Source: Pseudomonadota bacterium
GTDB lineage: Bacteria > Pseudomonadota > Gammaproteobacteria > Burkholderiales > UBA9220
Assembly (NCBI GenBank): GCA_021845865.1
Contig: JAJZVC010000007.1
Location: 1-64,000, forward strand
DNA: 64,000 nucleotides
Direction of reading: 5' to 3'
Position numbers and translations under genes: made by a program. Each line of letters begins with the position of its first letter. Position 1 is the first letter of the stretch. The notes under the pieces are model-generated. The model did not search any database, was not told where the DNA came from, and worked only from the letters and a program-made list of their open reading frames with translations. Below are positions 36,304-46,445 of the stretch, piece by piece.

Positions 36304-38268
36304 GTGGTCAATCAGGACCTGGTCGCTCACTTCGAGGCCTACAGCGCTTGGCGCGCCAACCTGTCCGGCAGCCTCACCGACCTGCGCAACTGGCTTGCGG
36401 AACAGGGGCTCAACGACGCCCAGACCGACCTGCGCCTGCAGCACCTGCTTGACCGCCTGCGGGACGACAAGCTGTACGTGGCCTTTGTCGCCGAGTTCTC
36501 CCGGGGCAAGTCCGAGCTGATCAACACCCTCTTCTTCGCCGACTACAAGCAGCGTCTCCTGCCGTCCAGCGCCGGCCGCACCACCATGTGCCCCACCGAA
36601 CTGCTGTACGAGGCGGACAAGGAGCCCTGCATCCAGCTCCTGCCCATCGAAACCCGGGCCAGCCACGCCCCCACCGCCGAATACAAGCGCCACGGCGACG
36701 AATGGCAAACGGTCCCCCTCGACATTCAGTCCCGGGAAGCCATGGCCGACGCCTTCAAGCAGGTAAGCCAGACCAAGCGGGTATCGGTGGAGGACGCCAC
36801 CCGCTACGGCCTTTACGACGCCGGCGACGACGCCAATCTCCTCGCCGTCGGCGCCGACGGCCAAGTGGAAATCCCCGCCTGGCGTCACGCCGTGATCAAT
36901 TTTCCCCACCCCCTGCTGAAACAAGGGCTGGTGATCCTCGACACGCCCGGCCTCAACGCCATCGGCACCGAGCCGGAGCTGACCCTCAACCTGCTGCCCA
37001 ACGCTCACGCGGTGTTGTTCATCCTCGCCGCCGACACGGGCGTCACCAAGAGCGACATCGAGGTGTGGCGCAACTATATCGGCAACCCCCAGGGTCAGCA
37101 GAAGGGCCGGCTGGTGGTGCTGAACAAGATCGACGGCCTGTGGGACGACCTCAAGTCGGAAGCGGAAATCGACCGGGATATCGCCCAGCAGGCGGAGAAA
37201 TGCGCCGCCCTCCTCGGCCTGGATACCGGCCGGGTGTACCCGGTCTCCGCCCAGAAGGGGCTGGTGGCGAAAATCCAGGACAACGCCCCGCTCCTCGAGC
37301 GCAGCCGCCTGCCCGCCCTGGAGCGCGCGCTCTCCGACGAACTGATTCCCTCCAAGCAGGAAATCGTGCGGGACAACATCCGCAGCGAGGCGGAAGACAT
37401 CCTCGCCGCCACCCGAGGCATCCTGGACACCCGGCTGGCCGGCATCCGCGAGCAGGCCGACGAGTTGAACGGCCTGCGGGACAAGAACCAGGAAGTGATC
37501 CTCCACATGATGGAAAAGGTGGACCGGGAGAAAGAAGAATTCGACAAGAGCCTGCAGCGCTTCCAGGCCCTGCGCAACGTTTTCTCCCAGCAAAGCCGCT
37601 CGCTGTTCACCCTTCTCGGCCTCGACGCCGTCCGCCTGGAGGCGGAGAACACCCGCGCCGCCATGCAGGCCAGTCTGTTCACCAAGAGCATGCGCGAGGC
37701 CATGGATAGCTTCTTCAAGGGGGTGAACGAGCGCATCGACAAGTCCGGCGAACGGGTGGATGAAGTCAAGGCGATGATGGACAGCATCTACCAGAAGTTC
37801 AACGAGGAGCACGGCATCAGCCTCGCTCCGCCGGCGCCCCTGTCCACATTGGAATACCGCAAGCGCATCGAAAAGCTGGAAAAGGTGTACCAGGAACACT
37901 TCAGCTCCACCTTCAACCTGCTCAACATCGACAAATCGACCCTGATCAACAAGTTCTTCGAGACCATCGCCAACCAGGTGGTTCAGGTGTTCGAAAGCGC
38001 CAACCGCCACACCGAAAAGTGGCTCGCCGCCCTCATCTCCCCCATGGAAACCCAGGTGCGGGAGCACCAGTTGCAACTGCGCCGCCGCATGGAGAGCATC
38101 AAGCGCATCCACAAGGCCACCGCCACCCTGGAAGACCGGGTGGAGGAGCTGAAGCAGATGGAAGCCGCCCTGCTCAAGCAGCAGGGGGAGTTGGAGATCA
38201 TCCAGCAGAGCCTGGAAAATGCCTTGACCTTGGCGCCAGGCGGCCGGCATCTGGAAAGCGCCGCCTGA
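36304..38268 (+). CDS. dynamin-like GTPase
   Basis: A 654-residue bacterial dynamin-family protein. G1 reads AEFSRGKSE near residue 65, in which the first glycine of the consensus GxxxxGKS is alanine. G3 is DTPGLNAIG and G4 is NKIDGLWDD. The rest is long helical stalk, with coiled coil at about 390-440 and 600-640. Bacterial dynamins remodel or tether membranes and many guard against membrane damage or phage. No partner GTPase gene lies next to it. The start is GTG with a strong SD at 36287. A terminator follows. Confidence 0.85.
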   Translation: MVNQDLVAHFEAYSAWRANLSGSLTDLRNWLAEQGLNDAQTDLRLQHLLDRLRDDKLYVAFVAEFSRGKSELINTLFFADYKQRLLPSSAGRTTMCPTELLYEADKEPCIQLLPIETRASHAPTAEYKRHGDEWQTVPLDIQSREAMADAFKQVSQTKRVSVEDATRYGLYDAGDDANLLAVGADGQVEIPAWRHAVINFPHPLLKQGLVILDTPGLNAIGTEPELTLNLLPNAHAVLFILAADTGVTKSDIEVWRNYIGNPQGQQKGRLVVLNKIDGLWDDLKSEAEIDRDIAQQAEKCAALLGLDTGRVYPVSAQKGLVAKIQDNAPLLERSRLPALERALSDELIPSKQEIVRDNIRSEAEDILAATRGILDTRLAGIREQADELNGLRDKNQEVILHMMEKVDREKEEFDKSLQRFQALRNVFSQQSRSLFTLLGLDAVRLEAENTRAAMQASLFTKSMREAMDSFFKGVNERIDKSGERVDEVKAMMDSIYQKFNEEHGISLAPPAPLSTLEYRKRIEKLEKVYQEHFSSTFNLLNIDKSTLINKFFETIANQVVQVFESANRHTEKWLAALISPMETQVREHQLQLRRRMESIKRIHKATATLEDRVEELKQMEAALLKQQGELEIIQQSLENALTLAPGGRHLESAA

Positions 38269-38292
38269 GCGCGCAATACCGCGGCAGCCAAC

Positions 38293-38328
38293 AAAAAGGC
38301 CCGCGGGGTTTCCCCCGCGGGCCTTTTT
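38293..38328. terminator. bidirectional terminator between dynamin and ferredoxin genes
   Basis: AAAAA, an 11-bp GC-rich stem (GGCCCGCGGGG with its complement) and TTTTT. It serves both converging genes. Confidence 0.85.
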
Positions 38329-38344
38329 GCTCAGGCGGTCACGT

Positions 38345-38614
<270 letters not shown>

Positions 38615-38618
38615 TTAA

Positions 38619-39658
<1,040 letters not shown>

Positions 39659-39662
39659 GGCG

Positions 39663-39668
39663 TATTAT
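39663..39668 (-). promoter_or_regulatory. -10 box near the rsmD start
   Basis: TATAAT on the minus strand. Upstream of it, 39701-39718 is a perfect inverted repeat CTTAATC-CCAT-GATTAAG that could be a weak terminator of the peptidase operon or an operator. Confidence 0.4.
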
Positions 39669-39723
39669 AAACCGACAAAAAAGCTGTCTTATACAAGATT
39701 CTTAATCCCATGATTAAGTACCT

Positions 39724-41037
39724 TTATTCGCCTCCACCCACCACCACCGTCACCATCCTGTCGGGGTGGACGCGACGGGCGAAGGCATCCTTGACGTCCC
39801 GCACGCCGACTCTTTCCACATGGCGCACGAAGTCGTCCAGGTAGGTAAGCGGCAGATCGTAAAAACCGATCATGGCCAGGTAGCCGAGAATCTTGGCGTT
39901 GCTGTCAATGCGCAAAGGAAAGCCGAGAACGATGTTCTGCTTGGCCTTTTCCAGCTCCGCCGCTTTCGGCCCCGCCGCGACGAACTCCTTCAGGGTGTCG
40001 CGCACCACCTCCAGGGCCTGGGCGGTCTGTTCGCGCTTGGTTTGCAGGCCGATGACGAAAGGCCCCTCCTGGCGCAGGGGCTCGAAATAGCTGTACACGC
40101 TGTAGGCCAGGCCGCGCTTCTCGCGCACGTCCTGCATCAGGCGAGAGGTGAATCCGCCGCCGCCCAGGACGTGGTTGCCGACGAAGAGGGGGAAATAATC
40201 GGGGTCCCCCCGGCGCACCCCGACATCGCCGATCAGGATATGGCTCTGCTTCGCCGGGTGGGCGATGGTCTGCTGCTCCGCCTTGGCAAGCTGAGCCACG
40301 GGAGGAATGGCGCCCTCTCCCGCGCCAGCGGGCAGGTTCGAGGACAGTTCCTTGGCGATGGCTTCCGCCTCCGCCCGGCTGACGTCGCCGATCAGGCTGA
40401 CCACCGCGCTGCCCGCCGTGTAGTGGGCGCGGTAGAAGGCGGCCACCTCGTCACGGCTCAGGGCGGCGACGGTTTCAGGCTTGCCGGCGGGAGGCAGGCC
40501 GTAAGGATGGCCGCCGTACAGGTCCCGGAAGAACGCCTTGGCGGCAATGCTCTCGGGCTGGGTGTCCTCCTCCCGCAGGGCGGCGATGGCGCGCTTCTTT
40601 TCCCGCTCCAGAATGGCGGTGGGAAAATCCGGCTGCTGGAGAATCTTGGCCAGGAGGGCGAGGGACTGGACGCGTTCCCGCTGGCCGCTCAGGGTGCGCA
40701 GGGTGTAGCTGGCGCGGTCCTGGTCGAAAGCGCCCCCCAGGGACGCCCCCACGTCGGCCAGCCCCTTGGCGATATCGTCCTCGGACACGCCGCCCGCCCC
40801 CAGGGCCAGCATGTGGCGGGTAAGGGAGGCGAGGCCGGACTTGGGCGCCGTATCGTAGGCACTGCCGGCAGCGAAATCGACGCTGACGTCCAGCATCGGC
40901 AAATCGTGGCTTTCGACGAAATACACCCGGGTGCCGTTGTCGGTTTTCCAATGCTGGATCGGCAGGGCGGCCTGGGCGGCGGCGGACAGGAGCAGGCCGA
41001 AGCCGGCGGCGAGGAGAGCGAGTTTCTTAGAAATCAT
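39724..41037 (-). CDS. M16-family peptidase, non-catalytic-type subunit
   Basis: A 437-residue M16 protein with signal peptide (LALLAAGFGLLLSAAAQA) and the two M16 domains. At the place of the HxxEH zinc motif it reads LTRHMLALGA, so the zinc ligands are lost. It is probably the regulatory partner of the upstream catalytic subunit, like the alpha/beta pairs of mitochondrial processing peptidase. A glycine-rich RLMQDVREKRGLAYSVYSYF segment is conserved. It overlaps the upstream gene by 11 bases. Confidence 0.9.
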   Translation of the reverse strand: MISKKLALLAAGFGLLLSAAAQAALPIQHWKTDNGTRVYFVESHDLPMLDVSVDFAAGSAYDTAPKSGLASLTRHMLALGAGGVSEDDIAKGLADVGASLGGAFDQDRASYTLRTLSGQRERVQSLALLAKILQQPDFPTAILEREKKRAIAALREEDTQPESIAAKAFFRDLYGGHPYGLPPAGKPETVAALSRDEVAAFYRAHYTAGSAVVSLIGDVSRAEAEAIAKELSSNLPAGAGEGAIPPVAQLAKAEQQTIAHPAKQSHILIGDVGVRRGDPDYFPLFVGNHVLGGGGFTSRLMQDVREKRGLAYSVYSYFEPLRQEGPFVIGLQTKREQTAQALEVVRDTLKEFVAAGPKAAELEKAKQNIVLGFPLRIDSNAKILGYLAMIGFYDLPLTYLDDFVRHVERVGVRDVKDAFARRVHPDRMVTVVVGGGE

Positions 41038-42406
41038 GATGGAGCCCCTTCGGCGGCATGGCCGGTTTCTTCGTGTCCAACGGTTGCGGATCGAGGGTGC
41101 CGACGGTGAGGTTGTCGTCCGTCAGATACTTGCGCGCCACGTCCCGCACCTGTTCCGGCGTCACCTGCTGCAGCTTGGCGAGGCGCGCATCGATGTCCTT
41201 GTAGGACAGGCCGGACAGTTCCATCTGGCCGATGACCATGCCCTGGTAGAACATGGAATCCCGCTGGTACACCTTGGCCGCTACCACCTGGGAGCGGACC
41301 CGGGCCAGCTCCTCCGCGGTGACGCCATCCTTCTTGATGCGCTCCAGTTCGGCGCGAATAGCCGTTTCCAGGGCGCCGACGGTCTTGCCCTCGCTGGGCG
41401 TGCCCTCCACCACGAAAAGTGCGGGGCCGCGGGAGACGGCGTCGTAGCCGGCCCCCACCTCGCTGGCGACCTGCTGCTCCCGCACCAGGGAGCGGTTGAG
41501 GCGGGCCGCCGGATTGCCGTCCAGCACCCCCGCCAGCACCTCCAGGGCGTAGGGCTCCCAGTCCTTGTCCACATCGCGCAGGACGGGGGCATGGTAGGCC
41601 ATCAGCAGATAGGGCAGCTTGGCGGGGGCCTTCACCGTTACCCGCTTGGTGCCGTCCTGTTTCGGTTCCTCCTGGGGCTTGCGCAAGGGCAGGGCGTGGG
41701 GCTTGAGCTTGCCGAAATAGGTCTGGGCCAGTTTGAATACCTCGTCCGCCTTCACGTCGCCCACCACCACCAGCACCGCGTTGTTGGGGGCGTACCAGCG
41801 CCGGTACCAGTCCCGGGCATCGTCCACCGTCATGTGCTGCAGATCGTTCATCCAGCCGATCACCGGCCGGCGGTAAGGATGCTCCTGGTAGGCGGTGGCC
41901 ACGGTCTGCTCGTAAACCAGGGACTGGGGCTTGTCCTCGGTGCGCCAGCGCCGCTCCTCCATCACCACCTTGATTTCCTTGGCGAACTCGTCGGCGGACA
42001 GTGCCAGGTTCTGCATCCGGTCCGCTTCCAGGCGGAAAGCCAGGGGCAGCTTGGATTTTTCCACCTGTTCGAAGTAGGTGGTGTAGTCGCTGCTGGTGAA
42101 AGCGTTTTCGCGCCCCCCCGCCTCGGCGATGATCTTGGAGAATTCCCCCGGCCCCACCTTCTTGGTGCCCTTGAACATCATGTGCTCCAGGACATGGGCC
42201 ACGCCGGTGGTGCCGTTGAATTCGTCGATGCTGCCGGCCTTGTACCAGACCTGGGAGGCCACCACCGGAGAGCGGTGATCCTCCTTGACGATGACCTTGA
42301 GACCGTTGGATAGCGTGCGGTCCACGGTGGCGGCGCTTGCCGTGGCGGCAAGGAACGCCAACCCGGCGACGGCGAAGCGGGAAACGCGGAGACGGGGCAT
42401 AAACAC
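41027..42406 (-). CDS. M16-family zinc peptidase, catalytic-type subunit
   Basis: A 459-residue secreted peptidase with signal peptide ending near residue 24 (AATASA). The zinc motif HVLEHMMFKGT (HxxEH) is intact at about residues 73-77, with the downstream Glu region in FTSSDYTTYFEQV. It probably degrades peptides in the periplasm with its inactive partner. It is transcribed divergently from ftsY, and a minus-strand TATAAT lies at 42461-42466. Confidence 0.92.
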   Translation of the reverse strand: MFMPRLRVSRFAVAGLAFLAATASAATVDRTLSNGLKVIVKEDHRSPVVASQVWYKAGSIDEFNGTTGVAHVLEHMMFKGTKKVGPGEFSKIIAEAGGRENAFTSSDYTTYFEQVEKSKLPLAFRLEADRMQNLALSADEFAKEIKVVMEERRWRTEDKPQSLVYEQTVATAYQEHPYRRPVIGWMNDLQHMTVDDARDWYRRWYAPNNAVLVVVGDVKADEVFKLAQTYFGKLKPHALPLRKPQEEPKQDGTKRVTVKAPAKLPYLLMAYHAPVLRDVDKDWEPYALEVLAGVLDGNPAARLNRSLVREQQVASEVGAGYDAVSRGPALFVVEGTPSEGKTVGALETAIRAELERIKKDGVTAEELARVRSQVVAAKVYQRDSMFYQGMVIGQMELSGLSYKDIDARLAKLQQVTPEQVRDVARKYLTDDNLTVGTLDPQPLDTKKPAMPPKGLHHDF

Positions 42407-42519
42407 CTCTTGTTGGCTGGGCCGGCGGGCGGGTAGCCGCCAACCGGCAATAGGGCTAGAATTATAACCTCAAAAAATCGGCCGGCCCGCAGGCCGCCAA
42501 CCCTCTGACTTCCAAAGCG

Positions 42520-43476
42520 ATGCTGAGTTTCCTCAAATCCGACAAGAAACCGTCCGACGCCCCTTCCGGCGGCTGGATCGCCCGCCTCAAGCAGGGGCTC
42601 TCCCGCACCCGGGAGCAGCTCAACCGGCCGGTGTCCGACCTGTTCCGCAGCCACGCCAAGATCGACGAGGAGCTGTACGAGGAGCTGGAAACCATTCTCC
42701 TCACCTCCGACGTGGGGGTGGAGGCCACCCAGTTCCTCCTCGACGACCTGCGTCGCAGGGTCAAGAAGGAGCGCCTGGAAGACGCCGGCCAGCTCAAGGC
42801 CACCCTGCGCCAGTCCCTGGTGGACCTGCTGGAGCCCCTGGCGAAGCCCCTCGACATTTCCACCCACAAACCCTACGTCATCATGCTGGCCGGGGTGAAC
42901 GGCGCGGGCAAGACCACCACCATCGGCAAGCTGGCGCGCCGTTTCCAGGATGAGGGCAAGTCCGTGCTGCTGGCCGCCGGCGACACCTTCCGCGCCGCCG
43001 CCCGGGAACAACTCGCCGCCTGGGGGGAACGCAACAACGTGCCGGTGATCATGCAGGAGGGCAACGACGCCGCCGCGGTGATCTTCGACGCCATCCACTC
43101 CGCCCGCGCCAAGGGCATCGACGTGGTCCTGGCGGACACCGCCGGCCGCCTGCCGACCCAGCTCCACCTGATGGAAGAGCTGAAGAAGATCAAGCGCGTG
43201 ATCGCCAAGGCCGATCCCAGCGGCCCCCACGAAGTGCTGCTAGTGCTGGATTCCAACACCGGCCAGAACGGCCTCGCCCAAGTGAAGGCCTTCGACGACG
43301 CCCTGGGGGTCACCGGGCTGGTGCTGACCAAGCTGGACGGCACCGCCAAGGGCGGCATGATCGCCGCCATCGCCAAGACCCGGCCGGTGCCGGTGCGCTT
43401 CATCGGCGTCGGCGAACAGCAGGAAGATCTTCACCCCTTCGCCGCCGACGAATTCGTCGACGCCCTGTTCGAATGA
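42520..43476 (+). CDS. ftsY: signal recognition particle receptor FtsY
   Basis: A 318-residue SRP GTPase receptor with a short, charged A-domain, then the NG domain: G1 GVNGAGKTTTIGKLA, ADTAGRLP, and TKLDGTAKGG. It docks SRP-ribosome complexes at the membrane. It lies in the conserved ftsY-ftsE-ftsX order and overlaps ftsE by four bases (ATGA). Confidence 0.96.
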   Translation: MLSFLKSDKKPSDAPSGGWIARLKQGLSRTREQLNRPVSDLFRSHAKIDEELYEELETILLTSDVGVEATQFLLDDLRRRVKKERLEDAGQLKATLRQSLVDLLEPLAKPLDISTHKPYVIMLAGVNGAGKTTTIGKLARRFQDEGKSVLLAAGDTFRAAAREQLAAWGERNNVPVIMQEGNDAAAVIFDAIHSARAKGIDVVLADTAGRLPTQLHLMEELKKIKRVIAKADPSGPHEVLLVLDSNTGQNGLAQVKAFDDALGVTGLVLTKLDGTAKGGMIAAIAKTRPVPVRFIGVGEQQEDLHPFAADEFVDALFE

Positions 43477-44126
43477 TCAGCTTCGACCAGGTCAGCAAGA
43501 GCTACCGCGGCGGCCACGAGGCCCTGCGCAACCTCAGCTTCGAAATCGGCGACGGGGAACTGGTCGTCGTCACCGGCCACACCGGCGCCGGCAAGACCAC
43601 CCTCCTCAACCTCATCGCCGCCATCGAGCGCCCCACCAGCGGCAGCGTGGTGGTGAACGGGCAGAATGTCGGCAAAATGCGCCGCTCCGCCATTCCCTAC
43701 CTGCGGCGCAACCTGGGGCTGATTTTCCAGGATCACAAGCTGCTCTTCGACCGCACGGTGTTCGAGAACGTGCTGCTCCCCTTGCAGATCAGCGGCTTCC
43801 CCCATGCCGAGGCGGCCAAGCGGGTCCGCGCCGCCCTCGACAAGGTGGGCCTGCTGGACCGGGAAAAAGCCCATCCCGTCACCCTTTCCGGCGGCGAGCA
43901 GCAACGGGTGTGCATCGCCCGCGCCATCGTCAACCGGCCCAGCATCCTCCTGGCCGACGAACCCACCGGCAACCTGGACCCGGACTACGCCCACGGCATC
44001 ATCGAGATGTTCCGCTCCTTCCACCAGGTGGGGGTCACCATCCTCATCGCCACCCACGACGAGCACCTCATCGCCAGCCTGCCCGCCCGGGTGCTGACCC
44101 TGCAGCACGGAGCCCTGCGCCCATGA
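43473..44126 (+). CDS. ftsE: cell division ATP-binding protein FtsE
   Basis: A 217-residue ABC ATPase. Walker [15 protein letters not shown], signature [14 protein letters not shown], Walker [14 protein letters not shown]. With FtsX it links the divisome to peptidoglycan hydrolase activation. It overlaps ftsX by four bases. Confidence 0.96.
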   Translation: MISFDQVSKSYRGGHEALRNLSFEIGDGELVVVTGHTGAGKTTLLNLIAAIERPTSGSVVVNGQNVGKMRRSAIPYLRRNLGLIFQDHKLLFDRTVFENVLLPLQISGFPHAEAAKRVRAALDKVGLLDREKAHPVTLSGGEQQRVCIARAIVNRPSILLADEPTGNLDPDYAHGIIEMFRSFHQVGVTILIATHDEHLIASLPARVLTLQHGALRP

Positions 44127-45025
44127 TTTCCGTTCACTGGCACACCCTGCTCCTGGCGCTGAAGCGCTTCCTGCGCGCCCCCCTGTCCAATCTCCTGACG
44201 GTTTTGGTGATCGGCGTGGCCCTGAGCCTCCCCGCGGGACTCTACGCGGTGATCGACAACCTGAACCGCCTTGCCGACGGCACGACGGGAGAACCCCAAA
44301 TCACCCTTTTCCTCCAGACCAGCGCCAGCAAAGGCGATATCGGCGACTTGGCCGACCGCCTGCGGAAATTGCCCGGCGTGGGACAGACGGATTTCGTCGG
44401 CAAGGACAGCGCCCTCAAGGAACTGGTCAAGAACGCCGGGATCGAGGACCTGGCCGCCACCCTGGACCACAACCCCCTGCCCGACGCCTTCATCGTCCGC
44501 CCCCGCAGCGACAATCCGGTCGAACTGGAGGCCCTGCGCAGTGAACTGGAAAAGCTGCCCAAGGTGGACAGCGCCCAACTGGATTCCGCCTGGGCCAAGC
44601 GCTTTTACGCCCTGCTGCAGGTGGGGCGGCAGGGCGTGACGGTACTGGCCATCCTGCTGGCCCTGGCCCTGACGGCCATCATCGGCAACACCATCCGCCT
44701 GCAAATCCTCACCCTGCGCGATGAAATCGAGGTCAGCACCCTCATCGGCGCCACCGACGCCTTCATCCGCCGCCCCTTCCTCTATTTCGGCGCGCTCCAG
44801 GGCCTGCTGGGAGGCATGGTCGCCTGGCTGGTGGTCGCCGCCAGCCTGTTGCTTCTCAACTCCGCCGTCGCCGACTTGGCCCAGCAATACGGCACGGCCT
44901 TCCGCCTCCAGGTGCCTGGCCCGGGAGGGAGTCTCGGCCTCCTCGGCGGCGCGGCGCTTCTCGGCTGGCTCGGCGCTTACGTCGCCGTCGGCCGCCATCT
45001 GAAGCACCCTGGCCGTCACGGATAG
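44123..45025 (+). CDS. ftsX: cell division permease-like protein FtsX
   Basis: A 300-residue FtsX with four membrane segments: one at about 22-42, then a periplasmic domain, then three more from about 170 to 290. The start is ATG 44123 overlapping the ftsE stop; the frame is open earlier but inside ftsE. rpoH follows, as in E. coli and other proteobacteria. Confidence 0.95.
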   Translation: MISVHWHTLLLALKRFLRAPLSNLLTVLVIGVALSLPAGLYAVIDNLNRLADGTTGEPQITLFLQTSASKGDIGDLADRLRKLPGVGQTDFVGKDSALKELVKNAGIEDLAATLDHNPLPDAFIVRPRSDNPVELEALRSELEKLPKVDSAQLDSAWAKRFYALLQVGRQGVTVLAILLALALTAIIGNTIRLQILTLRDEIEVSTLIGATDAFIRRPFLYFGALQGLLGGMVAWLVVAASLLLLNSAVADLAQQYGTAFRLQVPGPGGSLGLLGGAALLGWLGAYVAVGRHLKHPGRHG

Positions 45026-45065
45026 CCTGGTCATTGCTGGCGAATTATTGAACTTACATGCCGAC

Positions 45066-45095
45066 TTGGCACTCTCACCCCGCGAGTGCTAAAAT
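45066..45095 (+). promoter_or_regulatory. CIRCE operator on the rpoH promoter
   Basis: TTGGCACTC-N9-GAGTGCTAA at 45066-45092 matches the HrcA-binding CIRCE consensus (TTAGCACTC-N9-GAGTGCTAA) at 17 of 18 positions, with the exact nine-base gap. It also carries a promoter: -35 TTGGCA (45066-45071), 18-base spacer, -10 TAAAAT (45090-45095). Transcription would begin near 45102, beside the Shine-Dalgarno AAGGAGG at 45103-45109. HrcA bound here would block polymerase directly. Confidence 0.85.
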
Positions 45096-45119
45096 TTTCC
45101 CCAAGGAGGTTTGCATACG

Positions 45120-45983
45120 ATGACGACTACCGCTTTGGCCATTCCCACCCCGGCGTCGGCTTCCAGCCTGGAAAGCTATATCCATGCTGTGCAAAGTTTC
45201 CCCATGCTCTCCGTCGAGGAAGAGCGGGATCTGGCAACCCGCTTCCACCAGCGGGACGACGTGGAAGCCGCCCGCATGCTGGTGCTTTCCCACTTGCGGC
45301 TGGTGGTGAACATTGCCCGGGGCTATCTAGGCTATGGCCTGCCCCATGCCGACCTGATCCAGGAAGGCAACATCGGCCTGATGAAGGCCGTTCGGCGCTT
45401 CGACCCCGAGCGGGGCGTTCGCCTGGTGTCCTTTGCGGTTCACTGGATTCGCGCCGAGATTCACGACTTCATCCTGCGCAACTGGCGCATGGTCAAGGTG
45501 GCCACCACCAAGGCCCAGCGTAAGCTGTTTTTCAACCTGCGCAGCCTGAAGCCGGGTTCCGACACCTTGAGCCCGAGCGAAGTGGCGTCGATCGCGCAGC
45601 AGTTGAACGTCAAGGAAGCCGATGTGGTGGAAATGGAAATGCGCCTCGGTGGACAGGACATTGCCCTGGAGGGCCATTCCGATAGCGACGAAGACAGCTT
45701 CGGCCCCATTGATTACCTGGCCGACCCCCACGATGAACCCTCGGTTGTGCTCGAATCCAGCGAAAGCGGCATGCTGCGCGAGCGCGGCCTCGAAAAGGCG
45801 TTGCATAAGCTCGACCCCCGCAGCCGCCGCATTGTCGAGGCCCGCTGGCTAACCGAGGACGCCGGGGCGACCCTGCACGACTTGGCCGCGGAATTCGGCG
45901 TTTCCGCGGAACGCATCCGCCAGATCGAACAGAAAGCCTTGCAGCAGATGAAGTCCGTCATCCGTGAAGAGATCGGGGACTGA
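45120..45983 (+). CDS. rpoH: heat-shock sigma factor sigma-32
   Basis: A 287-residue sigma-70 family factor. The RpoH box is visible as TTKAQRKLFFNLRSLKPG, region 2.1-2.4 as GNIGLMKAVRRFDPERGVRLVSFAVHW (in part), and the region 4 helix-turn-helix near the end (EFGVSAERIRQIEQKAL). It directs heat-shock transcription. I choose ATG 45120, nine bases after AAGGAGG, over an upstream TTG. A CIRCE operator sits on its promoter. Confidence 0.96.
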   Translation: MTTTALAIPTPASASSLESYIHAVQSFPMLSVEEERDLATRFHQRDDVEAARMLVLSHLRLVVNIARGYLGYGLPHADLIQEGNIGLMKAVRRFDPERGVRLVSFAVHWIRAEIHDFILRNWRMVKVATTKAQRKLFFNLRSLKPGSDTLSPSEVASIAQQLNVKEADVVEMEMRLGGQDIALEGHSDSDEDSFGPIDYLADPHDEPSVVLESSESGMLRERGLEKALHKLDPRSRRIVEARWLTEDAGATLHDLAAEFGVSAERIRQIEQKALQQMKSVIREEIGD

Positions 45984-46004
45984 TTTCCCAGCCATCTCGG
46001 CAAC

Positions 46005-46036
46005 AAAAAAGGCGCCGCATTCGCGGCGCCTTTTTT
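46005..46036. terminator. bidirectional terminator between rpoH and the cco assembly operon
   Basis: AAAAAA, GGCGCCGC/GCGGCGCC stem over a four-base loop, TTTTTT. It ends rpoH on the plus strand and the ccoG-H-I-S unit plus the 29-codon ORF on the minus strand. Confidence 0.88.
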
Positions 46037-46054
46037 GTTTCTTTTGCGGGCTGG

Positions 46055-46144
46055 TCAGGAAAAAATCACCGACAGCACGCTCAACCAAGAAACAGTAATC
46101 AGGGCAATCACAGCCAACATGGGCAAACCGTCTCTGCTAAACAT
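46055..46144 (-). CDS. 29-residue single-span membrane peptide in the cco locus
   Basis: A frame of 29 codons plus stop. The product begins MFSRDGLPMLAVIALITV and continues as one hydrophobic helix to its end (LSVLSVIFS). A strong Shine-Dalgarno, GGGAGGAA, lies at the right distance before the ATG. It is the last gene before the shared terminator at 46005 and follows ccoS by 60 bases. Tiny single-span subunits of cbb3 oxidases are known (CcoM in Pseudomonas stutzeri), and this could be a comparable subunit or assembly peptide; that is inference. Confidence 0.65.
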   Translation of the reverse strand: MFSRDGLPMLAVIALITVSWLSVLSVIFS

Positions 46145-46204
46145 TCTGCTTCCTCCCGGTTAAATTAAGTGAGCGGCCAAAAACCACAACGGACTTAGTG
46201 TATT

Positions 46205-46390
46205 CTAATTTTCCCCATCCTTCAACCGACGGCGGGGGATCATCGGATCGTCGTCGTCCATGAGAATGCGTTGGGCCGGCCCCTCCATATCCTCGAACTG
46301 CCCGCTTCGCACCGCCCAGAAGAATCCCAGGCCGGCGAAGACGACAATAAACACCGTCATGCCCAACAAATAAATCAAAACGCCGTTCAT
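46205..46390 (-). CDS. ccoS: cbb3 oxidase assembly protein CcoS
   Basis: A 61-residue protein with one N-terminal membrane segment (LIYLLGMTVFIVVFAGLGFF) and the family features FFWAVRSGQFEDMEGPAQRI and DDDDP. CcoS is needed for insertion of heme and copper in cbb3 oxidase. It lies 55 bases after ccoI. Confidence 0.93.
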   Translation of the reverse strand: MNGVLIYLLGMTVFIVVFAGLGFFWAVRSGQFEDMEGPAQRILMDDDDPMIPRRRLKDGEN

Positions 46391-46445
46391 AAACCTACCG
46401 CCACCGCCCTGTTGAGTAGGCGTCTACTCTACCTTCAGAGGAGGG

